DNA from: Actinomycetes bacterium
GTDB lineage: Bacteria; Actinomycetota; Actinomycetes; Nanopelagicales; Nanopelagicaceae
Length of the DNA: 64,000 bases
Reading direction: 5' to 3'
Assembly: GCA_014190175.1 (NCBI GenBank)
Contig: BJFZ01000002.1
Span: 1-64,000, forward strand
Shown: piece by piece, positions 55,647 through 64,000 of the stretch
Position numbering within the stretch: position 1 is the stretch's first letter
Layout: every line of letters starts with the position of its first letter
Made by a program: the position numbers and the translations under genes
Notes under the pieces: model-generated
What the model saw: only the letters and a program-made list of their open reading frames with translations
Told to the model about the DNA's origin: nothing
Database searches by the model: none

Positions 55647-56720
55647 TTACTTACGTTTACCGGTCTTCTTTCGCTTCGGCTGGTTGCGTGGTCCCCGCTC
55701 ACCGGTCGTGCCTGAAGTGTTAGCAGCAGTTGCTGACCCGCTGACTACATCACTTTTTCCGGTCCGAGCATTAACCCGCTTAGCCAAGGCTTTCATCGCT
55801 GGTTCACGCTCGCGCATCGCTGCTAAGAAGGGAGTTGCTACGAAGATTGAGGAGTAGGTACCAACAGCTAAACCAATAAATAAGGCAAGAGAGAGATCTT
55901 TAAGTGGCCCTGATCCAAGTACTCCAGTGCCAATAAACAAAATCGAGCCGACTGGTAGCAGTGCCACAATCGAGGTATTAATTGAACGGATTAAAGTTTG
56001 ATTAACAGCTAAGTTGGCAGCGCCAGAATAAGTTAATCGCGATCCACCAGAAATCCCACGAGTATTTTCACGGACTTTATCAAAGACCACAACGGTGTCA
56101 TAAAGTGAATACCCCAGAATTGTTAAGAAACCAATTACTGTTGCTGGAGTTACTTCAAATCCAACCAGTGCGTAAATTCCGACCGTAATCCAAACATCAT
56201 GGAATAGCGCAATAATTGCCGCGATCGCCATCTTTGGTTCAAATGCAATAGATAAGAAAATAATTATCGCAAAAAGAAAAACCACTAAGGCGGTAAGAGC
56301 TTTCTTGGTGATCTCTTTACCCCAAGAGGGTCCCACTAAACGGGTGTCAATTTCATTTTTAGCAACTGAGAAAGTTGAAGACAAGACTTCAGCCACTCGG
56401 GAAGATTCAACACTAGTTAATACACCGGTTTGAATCCGAACTTTATTAGAACCAATTGTTTGAATAATCGGATCGCCAGGCACATTTGCCTTAGCCATCG
56501 CTGCCCGAGCTTCAGGAACAGTTACTCCGGCTTTATTCACAATAAATTCAGATCCACCTTTGAATTCAATTCCTAAGTGCAATCCTTGGATACCGAGCGA
56601 AAGTGCAGAGGTGATAATTAAAAGGGCAGAGAGCGCGTACCAACGACGACGGCTCTCGATGAAATTAAAAGATTTCTCACCACGGTAGAGGCGATCTCCG
56701 AAAGAAAGTTTGGAACTCAT
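55647..56720 (-). CDS. secF: Protein translocase subunit SecF
   Basis: RND-like membrane protein that with SecD uses the proton-motive force to help late export. LHLGIEFKGGSEFIV after the first membrane helix, then five more helices including GFEVTPATVIGFLTILGYSLYDTVVVFDKVRENT and LIRSINTSIVALLPV. 357 aa with a basic tail. Immediately adjacent to secD. Confidence 0.97.
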   Translation of the reverse strand: MSSKLSFGDRLYRGEKSFNFIESRRRWYALSALLIITSALSLGIQGLHLGIEFKGGSEFIVNKAGVTVPEARAAMAKANVPGDPIIQTIGSNKVRIQTGVLTSVESSRVAEVLSSTFSVAKNEIDTRLVGPSWGKEITKKALTALVVFLFAIIIFLSIAFEPKMAIAAIIALFHDVWITVGIYALVGFEVTPATVIGFLTILGYSLYDTVVVFDKVRENTRGISGGSRLTYSGAANLAVNQTLIRSINTSIVALLPVGSILFIGTGVLGSGPLKDLSLALFIGLAVGTYSSIFVATPFLAAMREREPAMKALAKRVNARTGKSDVVSGSATAANTSGTTGERGPRNQPKRKKTGKRK

Positions 56721-58415
56721 TTAATTGCTCCCTTTCTCGTTTTTACCAGTCCCACGTACCACTTTATGCGCATCAAGACCTGAAAGCGGATGCCCATTCC
56801 GGAAGAATGGAACGTTGGCTAATAAAGTGATAATTGGTTTAGTAAATAAGAAGACAACGATTAAGTCGATAACCGTTGTTAGGCCAAGTGCAAAAGCAAA
56901 TCCGCGAACGTTTCCAATTGCGAAGATGTAAAGCAAGAGAGCTGCGATCAAAGAGACTACGTCAGAGATGATGATGGTTCTCCGAGCTCGGTTCCAACCA
57001 TTTTCCACAGCAGATCGCAGTGATCTACCTTCTCGAATTTCATCTCTTAAACGTTCAAAGTAAATAATAAATGAGTCTGCGGTGATACCAATAGCCACAA
57101 TCGCTCCGGCGATACCAGCTAGAGTCAATGTAAATCCAATATTTTCACCCAGTACAACAATTATTAAGTAGAGCAGCAAAGCAGCTAAGCCAAGTGAGCC
57201 AACAGTCACTAAACCAAGTGCCCGGTAATAAAAGAGCGAATAAAGAATTACCAAGATCAGACCTAAACCACCGGCAAGAAGACCAGCACGTAATTGATCA
57301 GTTCCCAGAGTTGGAGAAACTTGTTGTACTTCACCACGATCAAAAGCCAACGGCAAAGAGCCATATTTCAATACATTTGCTAAATCACTTGCTTCTTGTT
57401 GAGTGAAATCACCGGTGATCTGCGCACTTCCGCCGATAATTGCACTGATAATTCTCGGGGCAGAGACAACAAGACCATCAAGGACAATTGCCACTTGGTT
57501 TTGTGGTGCAGCAAGTGAAACTACCCGTTGAGTAATTGCACCAAATTTTGTGGTTCCCTCTTTGTTAAAATCAAGTGCTACAAACCAACCACCACTACCT
57601 TGTTGATCAATTGCAGCAGTTGCTTTCTTTACTTGCGTGCCTAGTACTTCAGCAGGTCCCAAAATATAACGTGCGCTTCCATCGCGATCACAGGTAACAA
57701 ATGGCAAATCTGGAGAATCTCCTCCGCCACCTCTTATTGATTCATCTTTAGTGCAATCAAGTGCCGCAAACTCTTGCGAAAGTAACTCTCCCGCTGCTGC
57801 AACCGCTTGTGCTTGTGCATCAGGTGAAGGAGCTGGCGCTGGCGCTGGCGCTGGTGGAGTGGTTGCCTTTGGAGTAACAATTGGTGAAGCAGAAGGTGTT
57901 GGGTCAGCAAAATATGGTGCACTCTTAGAAAGTTTTGATCCGGAAGTTGATGGTTGTGGAGTGGCTGCCGCAGGTGTTACTACTGCACTTGCAGACGGTG
58001 CTGGTGCTGGTGCTTCTACTGGACCGCCAGTTGCTAAAACTTGGCGAAAACGTAACTCTGCAGTTTGGCCTACTAATTCAACAACCCGTTCACCTGATTC
58101 ACCAGGAACAGAGATTAAAATTTGGCGATTGGTGCCGCTTCCTTGGGCAACAACTTCACTTTCTGCCACACCAAGTGAGTTAACCCGTTGGCGAATAATG
58201 CTGACTGCTTGATCAATCGCCTCATTGGTAACTTTGCCTTCTTGGCCAGCCGTGATTCGCGGTTGCAAGACAACACTGGTTCCACCACGCAGATCCAAAC
58301 CAAGTCGCACTTGGCCGGCACCTTGGATAAATATTGAGGCGGTTAAAGCCACCAAAATCAGTAAAAGGGCGGTTAATGAACGGCCTGGCCTTGAAGTAGA
58401 AGAAGTCTGAGACAC
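56721..58415 (-). CDS. secD: Protein translocase subunit SecD
   Basis: Partner of SecF. RLGLDLRGGTSVVLQP follows the first membrane helix; P1 periplasmic domain; GLVVSAPRIISAIIGGSAQITG; and C-terminal membrane helices with GIAGAIVAIGITADSFIIYFERLRDEIREG. 564 aa. The exported domain has a low-complexity Pro/Ala/Ser insert at about residues 130-203, including PAPAPAPAPSP from short GCTGGC-type repeats; such inserts occur in other actinobacterial SecD proteins. secD-secF lie between ruvB and rel. Confidence 0.97.
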   Translation of the reverse strand: MSQTSSTSRPGRSLTALLLILVALTASIFIQGAGQVRLGLDLRGGTSVVLQPRITAGQEGKVTNEAIDQAVSIIRQRVNSLGVAESEVVAQGSGTNRQILISVPGESGERVVELVGQTAELRFRQVLATGGPVEAPAPAPSASAVVTPAAATPQPSTSGSKLSKSAPYFADPTPSASPIVTPKATTPPAPAPAPAPSPDAQAQAVAAAGELLSQEFAALDCTKDESIRGGGGDSPDLPFVTCDRDGSARYILGPAEVLGTQVKKATAAIDQQGSGGWFVALDFNKEGTTKFGAITQRVVSLAAPQNQVAIVLDGLVVSAPRIISAIIGGSAQITGDFTQQEASDLANVLKYGSLPLAFDRGEVQQVSPTLGTDQLRAGLLAGGLGLILVILYSLFYYRALGLVTVGSLGLAALLLYLIIVVLGENIGFTLTLAGIAGAIVAIGITADSFIIYFERLRDEIREGRSLRSAVENGWNRARRTIIISDVVSLIAALLLYIFAIGNVRGFAFALGLTTVIDLIVVFLFTKPIITLLANVPFFRNGHPLSGLDAHKVVRGTGKNEKGSN

Positions 58416-58426
58416 GAGGGGTGAGT

Positions 58427-59503
58427 CTAGGGTTCTAATGGGTTAGAAGCGAACTCGCCGCCAGTGAAGAGGTTCAGGCTCTCCGGAGGCGTTAAGCCTA
58501 AATGTCGCCAGCCAGCCTCAGTCGCCAACCTTCCCCGAGGGGTGCGCAGCAGCAAACCGGTACGAACTAAAAATGGCTCACAAACCGCTTCCACCGTCTC
58601 GACCTCTTCACCGACTGTGAGTGCCAAAGTAGAGATCCCGACCGGTCCGCCATTAAACCGCTCGACCAACGCTCGCAAAATTGAACGGTCCAATCGATCT
58701 AGTCCTAATTGATCAACTTCATAAAGTTCTAACGCCGCTTCAACTTGAGTAACTGAGATCGCTGTATTTTTACTAGCACCATTATGAACTTGCGCGTAAT
58801 CACGTACTCGGCGAAGTAGGCGATTAGCGATTCGCGGCGTACCTCTTGAACGTCCCGCAATTTCATTTATAGAATCAGTCGAAATTTCTAATTGCAATAA
58901 CTTGGCACTGCGCACAAGTACTCGCGTTAATTCTGCGGCATCATAAAAATCTAACAAAGCTGTAAATCCAAATCTGTCGCGCAATGGACTTGGTAATAAT
59001 CCGGCTCTTGTAGTTGCGCCGATCAAAGTAAATTTTGGTATTGCAAGTGGAATTGAAGCTGCTCCGGTACCTTTACCCACAATTATATCTACCCGAAAAT
59101 CTTCCATCGCCAGATAAAGCATCTCTTCGGCAGGGCGTGACATCCGATGTATCTCATCAACAAAAAGAATTTCACCTTCGGTAAGCGTTGAAAGTATCGC
59201 TGCCAAATCACCGGCTCGTTGCAAAGTAGGTCCGCTAGTGATTCGCAATGGTGCATCCATTTCGGTAGCAACAATGTAAGCCAGCGTTGTCTTGCCTAAC
59301 CCCGGAGGTCCTGAAAGTAAAATATGGTCAGCAGCACTGCCCCGTTGTTTAGCTGCTTCTAAAACTAAACTCAACTGATCACAAACCCGTTTTTGCCCAA
59401 TAAATTCACCTAAGGATTTTGGCCGCAAAGCGCCATCTATCCCTTCATCTAGAGCGTGAAGCGCTCCTGAAGTTAACGGTTGTTCTTCATCCACGTGTGC
59501 CAC
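58427..59503 (-). CDS. ruvB: Holliday junction helicase subunit RuvB
   Basis: AAA+ motor of branch migration. [16 protein letters not shown], Walker [15 protein letters not shown], Walker [12 protein letters not shown], sensor [18 protein letters not shown], and a C-terminal winged helix with [16 protein letters not shown]. 358 aa. Overlaps ruvA by 17 bases. Confidence 0.98.
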   Translation of the reverse strand: MAHVDEEQPLTSGALHALDEGIDGALRPKSLGEFIGQKRVCDQLSLVLEAAKQRGSAADHILLSGPPGLGKTTLAYIVATEMDAPLRITSGPTLQRAGDLAAILSTLTEGEILFVDEIHRMSRPAEEMLYLAMEDFRVDIIVGKGTGAASIPLAIPKFTLIGATTRAGLLPSPLRDRFGFTALLDFYDAAELTRVLVRSAKLLQLEISTDSINEIAGRSRGTPRIANRLLRRVRDYAQVHNGASKNTAISVTQVEAALELYEVDQLGLDRLDRSILRALVERFNGGPVGISTLALTVGEEVETVEAVCEPFLVRTGLLLRTPRGRLATEAGWRHLGLTPPESLNLFTGGEFASNPLEP

Positions 59504-60092
59504 CTCGACTCTGTGGTGATTGCAAATTCAACAAGGCAACTCGTAACTTTTCTTCTAGCGGTTGATCAAGTGCGGTCACCGCAACTGATGAGATCGCTTG
59601 ATCAATTTCACGCCCGGTAAAACCTAAACCAGAGAGCGCAGCGCTAATTGAACTTTGCCAACCACTCTCGCCAGTAGAAATTCGTTGGTTAACGCCTGAA
59701 ACTTTATCTTTCAACTCTAAAATAATTCTCGCTGCGCCCTTTTTGCCTAATCCAGAAACTTTCTCAAGCGCTGCGGCACTTTCATTTCCAATCGCATTTC
59801 TTAAATCGCTCACTGTCAAAGTATTCAATATTGATTGCGCAACACGGGGTCCGATTCCGGTAACAGTTTGCAAAAGTACAAATAGATCCCTTTCTTGGGT
59901 ATCTTCAAAACCAAATAGAGTTAATGAATCTTCGCGAACCATGAGCGAGGTATGTAAAGTTGCCTTAGAGCCGATACTCAAAGTTTGCAGCGTTCTTTCA
60001 ACTACCAATGTTGAGATCCCAACTCCCCCAACATCAATCACTACCGAGTTATCAATGATCGCCAAAACTTCGCCTCTGATACTTGCAATCAT
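59487..60092 (-). CDS. ruvA: Holliday junction protein RuvA
   Basis: Binds the four-way junction and loads RuvB. 201 aa: N-terminal OB fold ([25 protein letters not shown]), tandem HhH motifs in [17 protein letters not shown] and [22 protein letters not shown], and domain III at the end. Overlaps ruvC by 4 bases and ruvB by 17. Confidence 0.97.
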   Translation of the reverse strand: MIASIRGEVLAIIDNSVVIDVGGVGISTLVVERTLQTLSIGSKATLHTSLMVREDSLTLFGFEDTQERDLFVLLQTVTGIGPRVAQSILNTLTVSDLRNAIGNESAAALEKVSGLGKKGAARIILELKDKVSGVNQRISTGESGWQSSISAALSGLGFTGREIDQAISSVAVTALDQPLEEKLRVALLNLQSPQSRGGTRG

Positions 60093-60595
60093 CGCAACCT
60101 GGCGTTTTCAATTCGGGCTTTCATCGGTGCGCGAATTATGTGGCAGATCGCTAGTGCTAACGCATCCGCTGAATCGGCAGGTTTTGGAATCTCATCGAGT
60201 TTCAATAAGCGTTTTACCATCTCGCCAACTTGTGGCTTTCCAGCAACGCCAGATCCAGTAACTGCAGCCTTAACTTCAGTTGGAGTATGCAGTGCAACTG
60301 GAATATTGCGTTGAGCTGCAAGCAGTAAAGCGATTCCGGCCGCTTGCGCTGTTTCCATCGCGCTGGCCCGGTTGGCTTGCGCGAAAACTCTTTCGACTGC
60401 CATTGAGTCCGGTTTAATTTTCTCGATCCATTCAATCAAACCATTTGAAATTTCAAGCAGCCGCTGCTCTACTGGTAATTCTGGTGAGGAGCGAATCACT
60501 CCAACATCGATAAACTTTAAAATCTGGCCCGGAGCCCCTGAGACGGCACCAACACCACACCTAGTTAAACCAGGGTCAATTCCAAGAACCAGCAT
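60089..60595 (-). CDS. ruvC: Holliday junction resolvase RuvC
   Basis: Nuclease resolving recombination junctions. The ATG at 60595 gives the expected MLVLGIDPGLTRCGVG (first acidic residue Asp7), then MAVERVFAQANRAS (Glu), and SADALALAICHI (Asp pair). 168 aa. The frame is open upstream to 60745, inside yebC, but those 50 residues are not part of the family. A 67-base gap to yebC may hold an internal promoter, though I see no clear one. Confidence 0.96.
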   Translation of the reverse strand: MLVLGIDPGLTRCGVGAVSGAPGQILKFIDVGVIRSSPELPVEQRLLEISNGLIEWIEKIKPDSMAVERVFAQANRASAMETAQAAGIALLLAAQRNIPVALHTPTEVKAAVTGSGVAGKPQVGEMVKRLLKLDEIPKPADSADALALAICHIIRAPMKARIENARLR

Positions 60596-60662
60596 AAACT
60601 TAAGCCTAATTGAGTTGCGTTGATCGGGTCGGCTGCCTCGCCGAAATGCCAGGCTCAAAGCC

Positions 60663-61415
60663 TTACAGGGTAGCCATAACCTCATCAGAGACGTCAAAAT
60701 TGGCAAAAACGTTCTGCACATCATCACAATCTTCAATCGCTTCAATTAATGCAAATACTTTATTAGCGCCATCAGCATCTAATTCGACACTCATGGTTGG
60801 TAAAAATGGAGTGTCTGCAGATTCATAATCGATCTTTGCGCCTTGCAACGCTTGACGCACTTTTACTACGGCAGATGCATCACTAATAATTTCAAAAGTT
60901 TCACCAAGATCATTTATCTCTTCAGCGCCAGCATCAAGCACAACTGCTAATAAATCATCTTCACTTATCGCGCCAGCATTTTTTGAAACGATAACAACTC
61001 CGCGACGACCGAAAAGGTAAGAAACCGAACCTGGGTCGGCCATCGATCCACCATTGCGAGTTACTGCTAGCCGAACTTCACCAGCTGCACGGTTTCGATT
61101 ATCTGATAAACATTCAATTAGTAACGCGACCCCATTAGGACCGTAACCCTCATACATAATTGTTTCCCAATTTGCTCCGCCTGATTCAAGACCGCCACCA
61201 CGTTTGATTGCCCGGTCGATATTGTCAGATGGAACTGAATTCTTTTTTGCTTTTGTAATTGCATCAAACAAGGTTGGATTTCCAGCGACATCAATTCCGC
61301 CGGTACGTGCAGCAACTTCAATACCTTTGATTAACTTTGCAAAGGTTTTTGCTCTGCGACCATCGATGATCGCTTTCTTATGCTTGGTAGTCGCCCATTT
61401 GGAATGACCCGACAT
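60663..61415 (-). CDS. yebC: YebC/PmpR-family translation/transcription factor
   Basis: 250-aa protein beginning [27 protein letters not shown] with [26 protein letters not shown] and [14 protein letters not shown], all family hallmarks. YebC proteins were named DNA-binding regulators and more recently linked to relief of ribosome stalling at proline runs, complementing EF-P (also in this window). The pdxT-yebC-ruvC order is conserved in actinobacteria. Confidence 0.96.
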   Translation of the reverse strand: MSGHSKWATTKHKKAIIDGRRAKTFAKLIKGIEVAARTGGIDVAGNPTLFDAITKAKKNSVPSDNIDRAIKRGGGLESGGANWETIMYEGYGPNGVALLIECLSDNRNRAAGEVRLAVTRNGGSMADPGSVSYLFGRRGVVIVSKNAGAISEDDLLAVVLDAGAEEINDLGETFEIISDASAVVKVRQALQGAKIDYESADTPFLPTMSVELDADGANKVFALIEAIEDCDDVQNVFANFDVSDEVMATL

Positions 61416-61456
61416 TTCTCAACTCCTTGTTTAGCCTGTTGCGAACTCTAGTTAAT

Positions 61457-62047
61457 TCAACAGATTTTATCAATAAAATAACGGTGAACTCGCAGATCTC
61501 CAGTTAACTCTGGGTGGAAAGATGAAACAAGTACGGTTTCACTTCTTGCTAAAACTGAATGAACTTTTCCACCCGCAGTTGTTAAGTCGGCAAGTGATTT
61601 CACACCTACGCCAATCTTCTCAATCCACGGCGCGCGAATAAATATCGCATTGAAAGGCTGATCATCAATTTCAGGTATCAATAACTCTTGTTCAAATGAA
61701 TCCACTTGACGTCCAAATGCATTTCTTTTCACCGTAATATCAATTACTTCAAGAGTTTCTTGATCTGAAGTTCCATCAATAATCTTGTTTGCAAGCAAAA
61801 TCATTCCAGCGCAACTGCCATACACCGGTAAACCATTTCGTAAGGCTTCCTGCAATGGTTCAAATAAATCAAATATTCGCAAAAGTTTTACAATGGTTGT
61901 TGATTCCCCACCCGGAATTATTAGACCATCAAGGCCTTCGAGATCACTTGGTCGCTTTACTTCAGTTGTTACCGCTTCACAATTTTCAATTGCAGAAAAA
62001 TGCTCACGGACATCACCTTGTAAAGCCAGTACACCAATATTTTTCAA
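61457..62047 (-). CDS. pdxT: Pyridoxal 5'-phosphate synthase glutaminase subunit
   Basis: Releases ammonia from glutamine for PLP synthesis. Class I amidotransferase with GGEST near 47-51, nucleophile Cys79 in VYGSCAGMILLA and the His/Glu pair in SSFHPELTGD. 196 aa. Next to its partner pdxS, 29 bases downstream of it. Confidence 0.97.
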   Translation of the reverse strand: MKNIGVLALQGDVREHFSAIENCEAVTTEVKRPSDLEGLDGLIIPGGESTTIVKLLRIFDLFEPLQEALRNGLPVYGSCAGMILLANKIIDGTSDQETLEVIDITVKRNAFGRQVDSFEQELLIPEIDDQPFNAIFIRAPWIEKIGVGVKSLADLTTAGGKVHSVLARSETVLVSSFHPELTGDLRVHRYFIDKIC

Positions 62048-62076
62048 TTGATCTCAATTCATTACGAAATTAGAGA

Positions 62077-62964
62077 TTACCAGCCACGTTCAGCAAGACG
62101 GTGCGGTGCTGGGATGTCTGCAACATTTATTCCAACCATTGCTTCGCCTAGACCGCGTGATGCATCTGCTACGACTTTTGGATCATTGAAAAATGTGGTT
62201 GCCTTGACGCAAGCAGCTGCTCTTTGTGCTGGATTGCCTGATTTGAAAATGCCAGAGCCGATAAATACACCGTCAGCGCCTAATTGCATCATCATCGCTG
62301 CATCAGCAGGAGTTGCAATTCCACCAGCGGTAAATAGAACAACTGGAAGTTTTCCGGTTTCTGCTACCTCTTTGACTAATGCATAAGGAGCTTGTAACTC
62401 TTTAGCAGCTACATACAACTCCTCTGGTCGCAATGAAGCTAAACGGCGAATTTCTCCGGTGATGGTGCGGATGTGGGTTGTTGCATTTGAAACATCACCT
62501 GTACCGGCTTCACCTTTAGATCTAATCATTGCGGCACCTTCATTTATCCGTCGCAAAGCCTCACCAAGATTTGTTGCACCGCAAACGAATGGGATAGTGA
62601 AGTTCCATTTATCAATGTGATGCTCAAAATCTGCGGGAGTTAAAACTTCTGATTCATCGATGTAATCAACACCAAGTGATTGCAAGATTTGGGCTTCAGC
62701 AAAATGTCCGATGCGAGCTTTGGCCATCACGGGAATTGAAACACTGGCTTGAATTTTTTCGATCATATCTGGATCTGACATTCGGGCAACGCCGCCTTGG
62801 GCGCGAATATCTGCAGGGACTCGCTCTAAAGCCATGACTGCAACAGCGCCAGCATCTTCGGCGATGCGCGCTTGTTCAACATTAACCACATCCATGATTA
62901 CTCCGCCTTTAAGCATTTCGGCCATGCCTCTTTTAACTCGGGCGGTTCCAGTTACCTGATCCAT
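62077..62964 (-). CDS. pdxS: Pyridoxal 5'-phosphate synthase subunit PdxS
   Basis: Barrel enzyme making PLP from ribose 5-phosphate, glyceraldehyde 3-phosphate and ammonia. Asp25 in VIMDVVN and the Schiff-base Lys82 in MAKARIGHF are at expected positions; [13 protein letters not shown] and [16 protein letters not shown] follow. 295 aa. GGGGAG lies before the ATG. DXP-independent B6 synthesis. Confidence 0.98.
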   Translation of the reverse strand: MDQVTGTARVKRGMAEMLKGGVIMDVVNVEQARIAEDAGAVAVMALERVPADIRAQGGVARMSDPDMIEKIQASVSIPVMAKARIGHFAEAQILQSLGVDYIDESEVLTPADFEHHIDKWNFTIPFVCGATNLGEALRRINEGAAMIRSKGEAGTGDVSNATTHIRTITGEIRRLASLRPEELYVAAKELQAPYALVKEVAETGKLPVVLFTAGGIATPADAAMMMQLGADGVFIGSGIFKSGNPAQRAAACVKATTFFNDPKVVADASRGLGEAMVGINVADIPAPHRLAERGW

Positions 62965-63021
62965 TAATTACTCCCCTAAATCTGCGACTTTAAAATTCGT
63001 ACAAATCCGTAAGGAGACACT

Positions 63022-64000
63022 CTACTTTGTTACCGGCGACGGGGCATCTGTAGGGATTGCGCTCTCAATCACATTAGGTGGCCGCTCCTGATCAACTAAG
63101 GCGATCCATGTTTGCCCGGTCGCAAATGGGATATCCGCGCCTGTGGCATCTTTCCAGGTTGTGGTCTCGGTTGCGGTTGGTCGATCCCAAATCGCATCAA
63201 AAACCTTCCCCCCTCTGAAAATTAGTGCTTTTCCGGTTCCAATTGTTGCTGAGTGCGGGGTGACGCCGCCAAATTTATCCCCATACTCAGAATCGGTAAT
63301 AGCAACTAATTGCAAAACTAAAGTATCTGCTGCTAATTGGGATCCAGATCTAGCCATCTTCGGTTCGCCATTTTGGCGGATCATCCATTTCTTAGTCACC
63401 TTGTCCCAATCAGCACCGTATTTTACGGCCGGCCAAGAGAAATCAACTCCCAAAACTTTACGACCGTTTTTTATATTTTTTCCGTCTTTTTCTAATTTCC
63501 CCACTGGCCCAAATACCCATCCACTTTTAGTGGCTTTTTCAAAGTAAATATCTTTTGCATGAGCTTTCTCTAACAAAATATTTGGATATAAATATAAATT
63601 TACTGGAGCATTTCTACTCTCATCTCGAAAGTATGGTTCGTAATATCCAAAACGTTCTGCACTCATATTGAAAAGATTAGCCGCCTCTATTACCGATATT
63701 AGTTTGCGTTGTGCGCCCGAATATGCAAATCCAAATTTGCCGTACTGACCAAAAATCTCCATGTCACTTATTCGGGCGCTTCGGACTGGTCCGACAATTT
63801 CTGGGTATTTAGAAGAGTAAAGAGCGGCAATTCTGGTCGCCCCACCTTCGACTTGTTCGATGTAAACCACATCTGCATTTTCAATCCCTGTTTGCGGCCT
63901 TGCTTGATTAGTGTCATCGATTTTAACAATAATAATTTCATTGTTCTTGCCTGGTAAACCATTTAATAAATTTTTCTGAACTTCAGCTACTTCCTCTTTT
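63022..64000 (-). CDS. DUF3048 (YerB-like) protein, 5' end beyond the window
   Basis: The reading frame continues to the right edge without a stop, so about 325 C-terminal residues are visible and the N-terminus (likely with a signal peptide) is missing. The GTG at 63870 is internal: upstream codons read IIIVKIDDTNQARPQTGIENADVV and match the family start of the domain. Then YIEQVEGGATRIAALY, GPVRSARISD and a final IPTDAPSP tail. DUF3048 proteins are exported or lipid-anchored, of unknown role. 57 bases separate it from pdxS. Confidence 0.85.
   Translation of the reverse strand, partial: KEEVAEVQKNLLNGLPGKNNEIIIVKIDDTNQARPQTGIENADVVYIEQVEGGATRIAALYSSKYPEIVGPVRSARISDMEIFGQYGKFGFAYSGAQRKLISVIEAANLFNMSAERFGYYEPYFRDESRNAPVNLYLYPNILLEKAHAKDIYFEKATKSGWVFGPVGKLEKDGKNIKNGRKVLGVDFSWPAVKYGADWDKVTKKWMIRQNGEPKMARSGSQLAADTLVLQLVAITDSEYGDKFGGVTPHSATIGTGKALIFRGGKVFDAIWDRPTATETTTWKDATGADIPFATGQTWIALVDQERPPNVIESAIPTDAPSPVTK

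Noticed and set aside
57751..58212. 153-codon plus-strand frame rich in Gly and Ala
   Set aside because: Antisense of the Pro/Ala-rich insertion in secD; the composition simply mirrors that low-complexity region.
60596..60745. Longer ruvC and a second gene in this interval
   Set aside because: The extension lies inside yebC and the gap before the canonical RuvC start; it carries no family features.
1..64000. Prophage, integrative element, toxin-antitoxin or biosynthetic cluster
   Set aside because: No integrase, transposase, phage structural gene, paired small toxin/antitoxin or large synthase is present; nearly every gene is a recognisable housekeeping gene in familiar actinobacterial order.

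Overview
The window looks like a continuous stretch of a small, AT-leaning actinobacterial chromosome. It carries 63 protein genes (53 on the minus strand, 10 on the plus strand), one tRNA and no gene-free gap longer than 300 bases. The actinobacterial assignment rests on marker genes (BldD regulator, mycobacterial-type integration host factor mIHF, a PriA without a Walker A motif, long-form HisG, a PyrR-type leader at the ribosome binding site) and on a gene order I recognise from Streptomyces (pyr, aro, ruv/sec and pdx blocks). The moderate GC content, very short spacers and many overlapping genes point to a streamlined, probably free-living aquatic lineage such as the freshwater acI/Nanopelagicales group. 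That last step is inference.

Layout. 1-10.1 kb is a mixed-strand patch: M20 peptidase, tRNA-Leu(GAG), two alcohol-dehydrogenase-type oxidoreductases, apt, an ABC-F ATPase, DUF554 and UppP membrane proteins, a YczE-type membrane protein and a purine permease. 10.1-12.7 kb holds an ABC ATPase and serB. From 11.9 to 31.8 kb runs a long minus-strand block, in transcription order pyrR-pyrB-pyrC-carA-carB-pyrK-pyrD-pyrF-mihF-gmk-rpoZ-coaBC-metK-priA-def-fmt-rsmB-rpe-hisE-hisG: pyrimidine synthesis leading into nucleotide, cofactor, translation-start and histidine functions. At 32-33.8 kb two plus-strand genes interrupt: a mannonate-dehydratase-family enzyme and bldD. 33.8-45.4 kb is rarA-DUF948-alaS-ruvX-mltG-aroE-prepilin peptidase-aroC-aroK-aroB-aroQ-efp-nusB: the shikimate pathway with translation, repair and cell-wall genes. 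45.4-52 kb holds an MBL hydrolase, hisS, aspS, a lipoprotein and an unusual FtsH-like membrane protease. 52-64 kb has a DUF349 gene and then pdxS-pdxT-yebC-ruvC-ruvA-ruvB-secD-secF-rel, with a DUF3048 gene cut by the right edge.

Regulation visible in sequence: a PyrR-binding hairpin with a CAGAGA hexaloop next to the pyrR Shine-Dalgarno; a 16-bp terminator-like hairpin ending directly at the bldD start codon and containing its Shine-Dalgarno; an intrinsic terminator after the purine permease; and several -10-like boxes 6-7 bases from start codons, suggesting leaderless mRNAs.

I did not find a phage, CRISPR, toxin-antitoxin or biosynthetic island. The least expected signals are 8-10 bp tandem repeats at gene ends and in short spacers (six loci), the bldD hairpin with a conserved cyclic-di-GMP signature in BldD, and the four-TM FtsH-like protease overlapping a lipoprotein gene.
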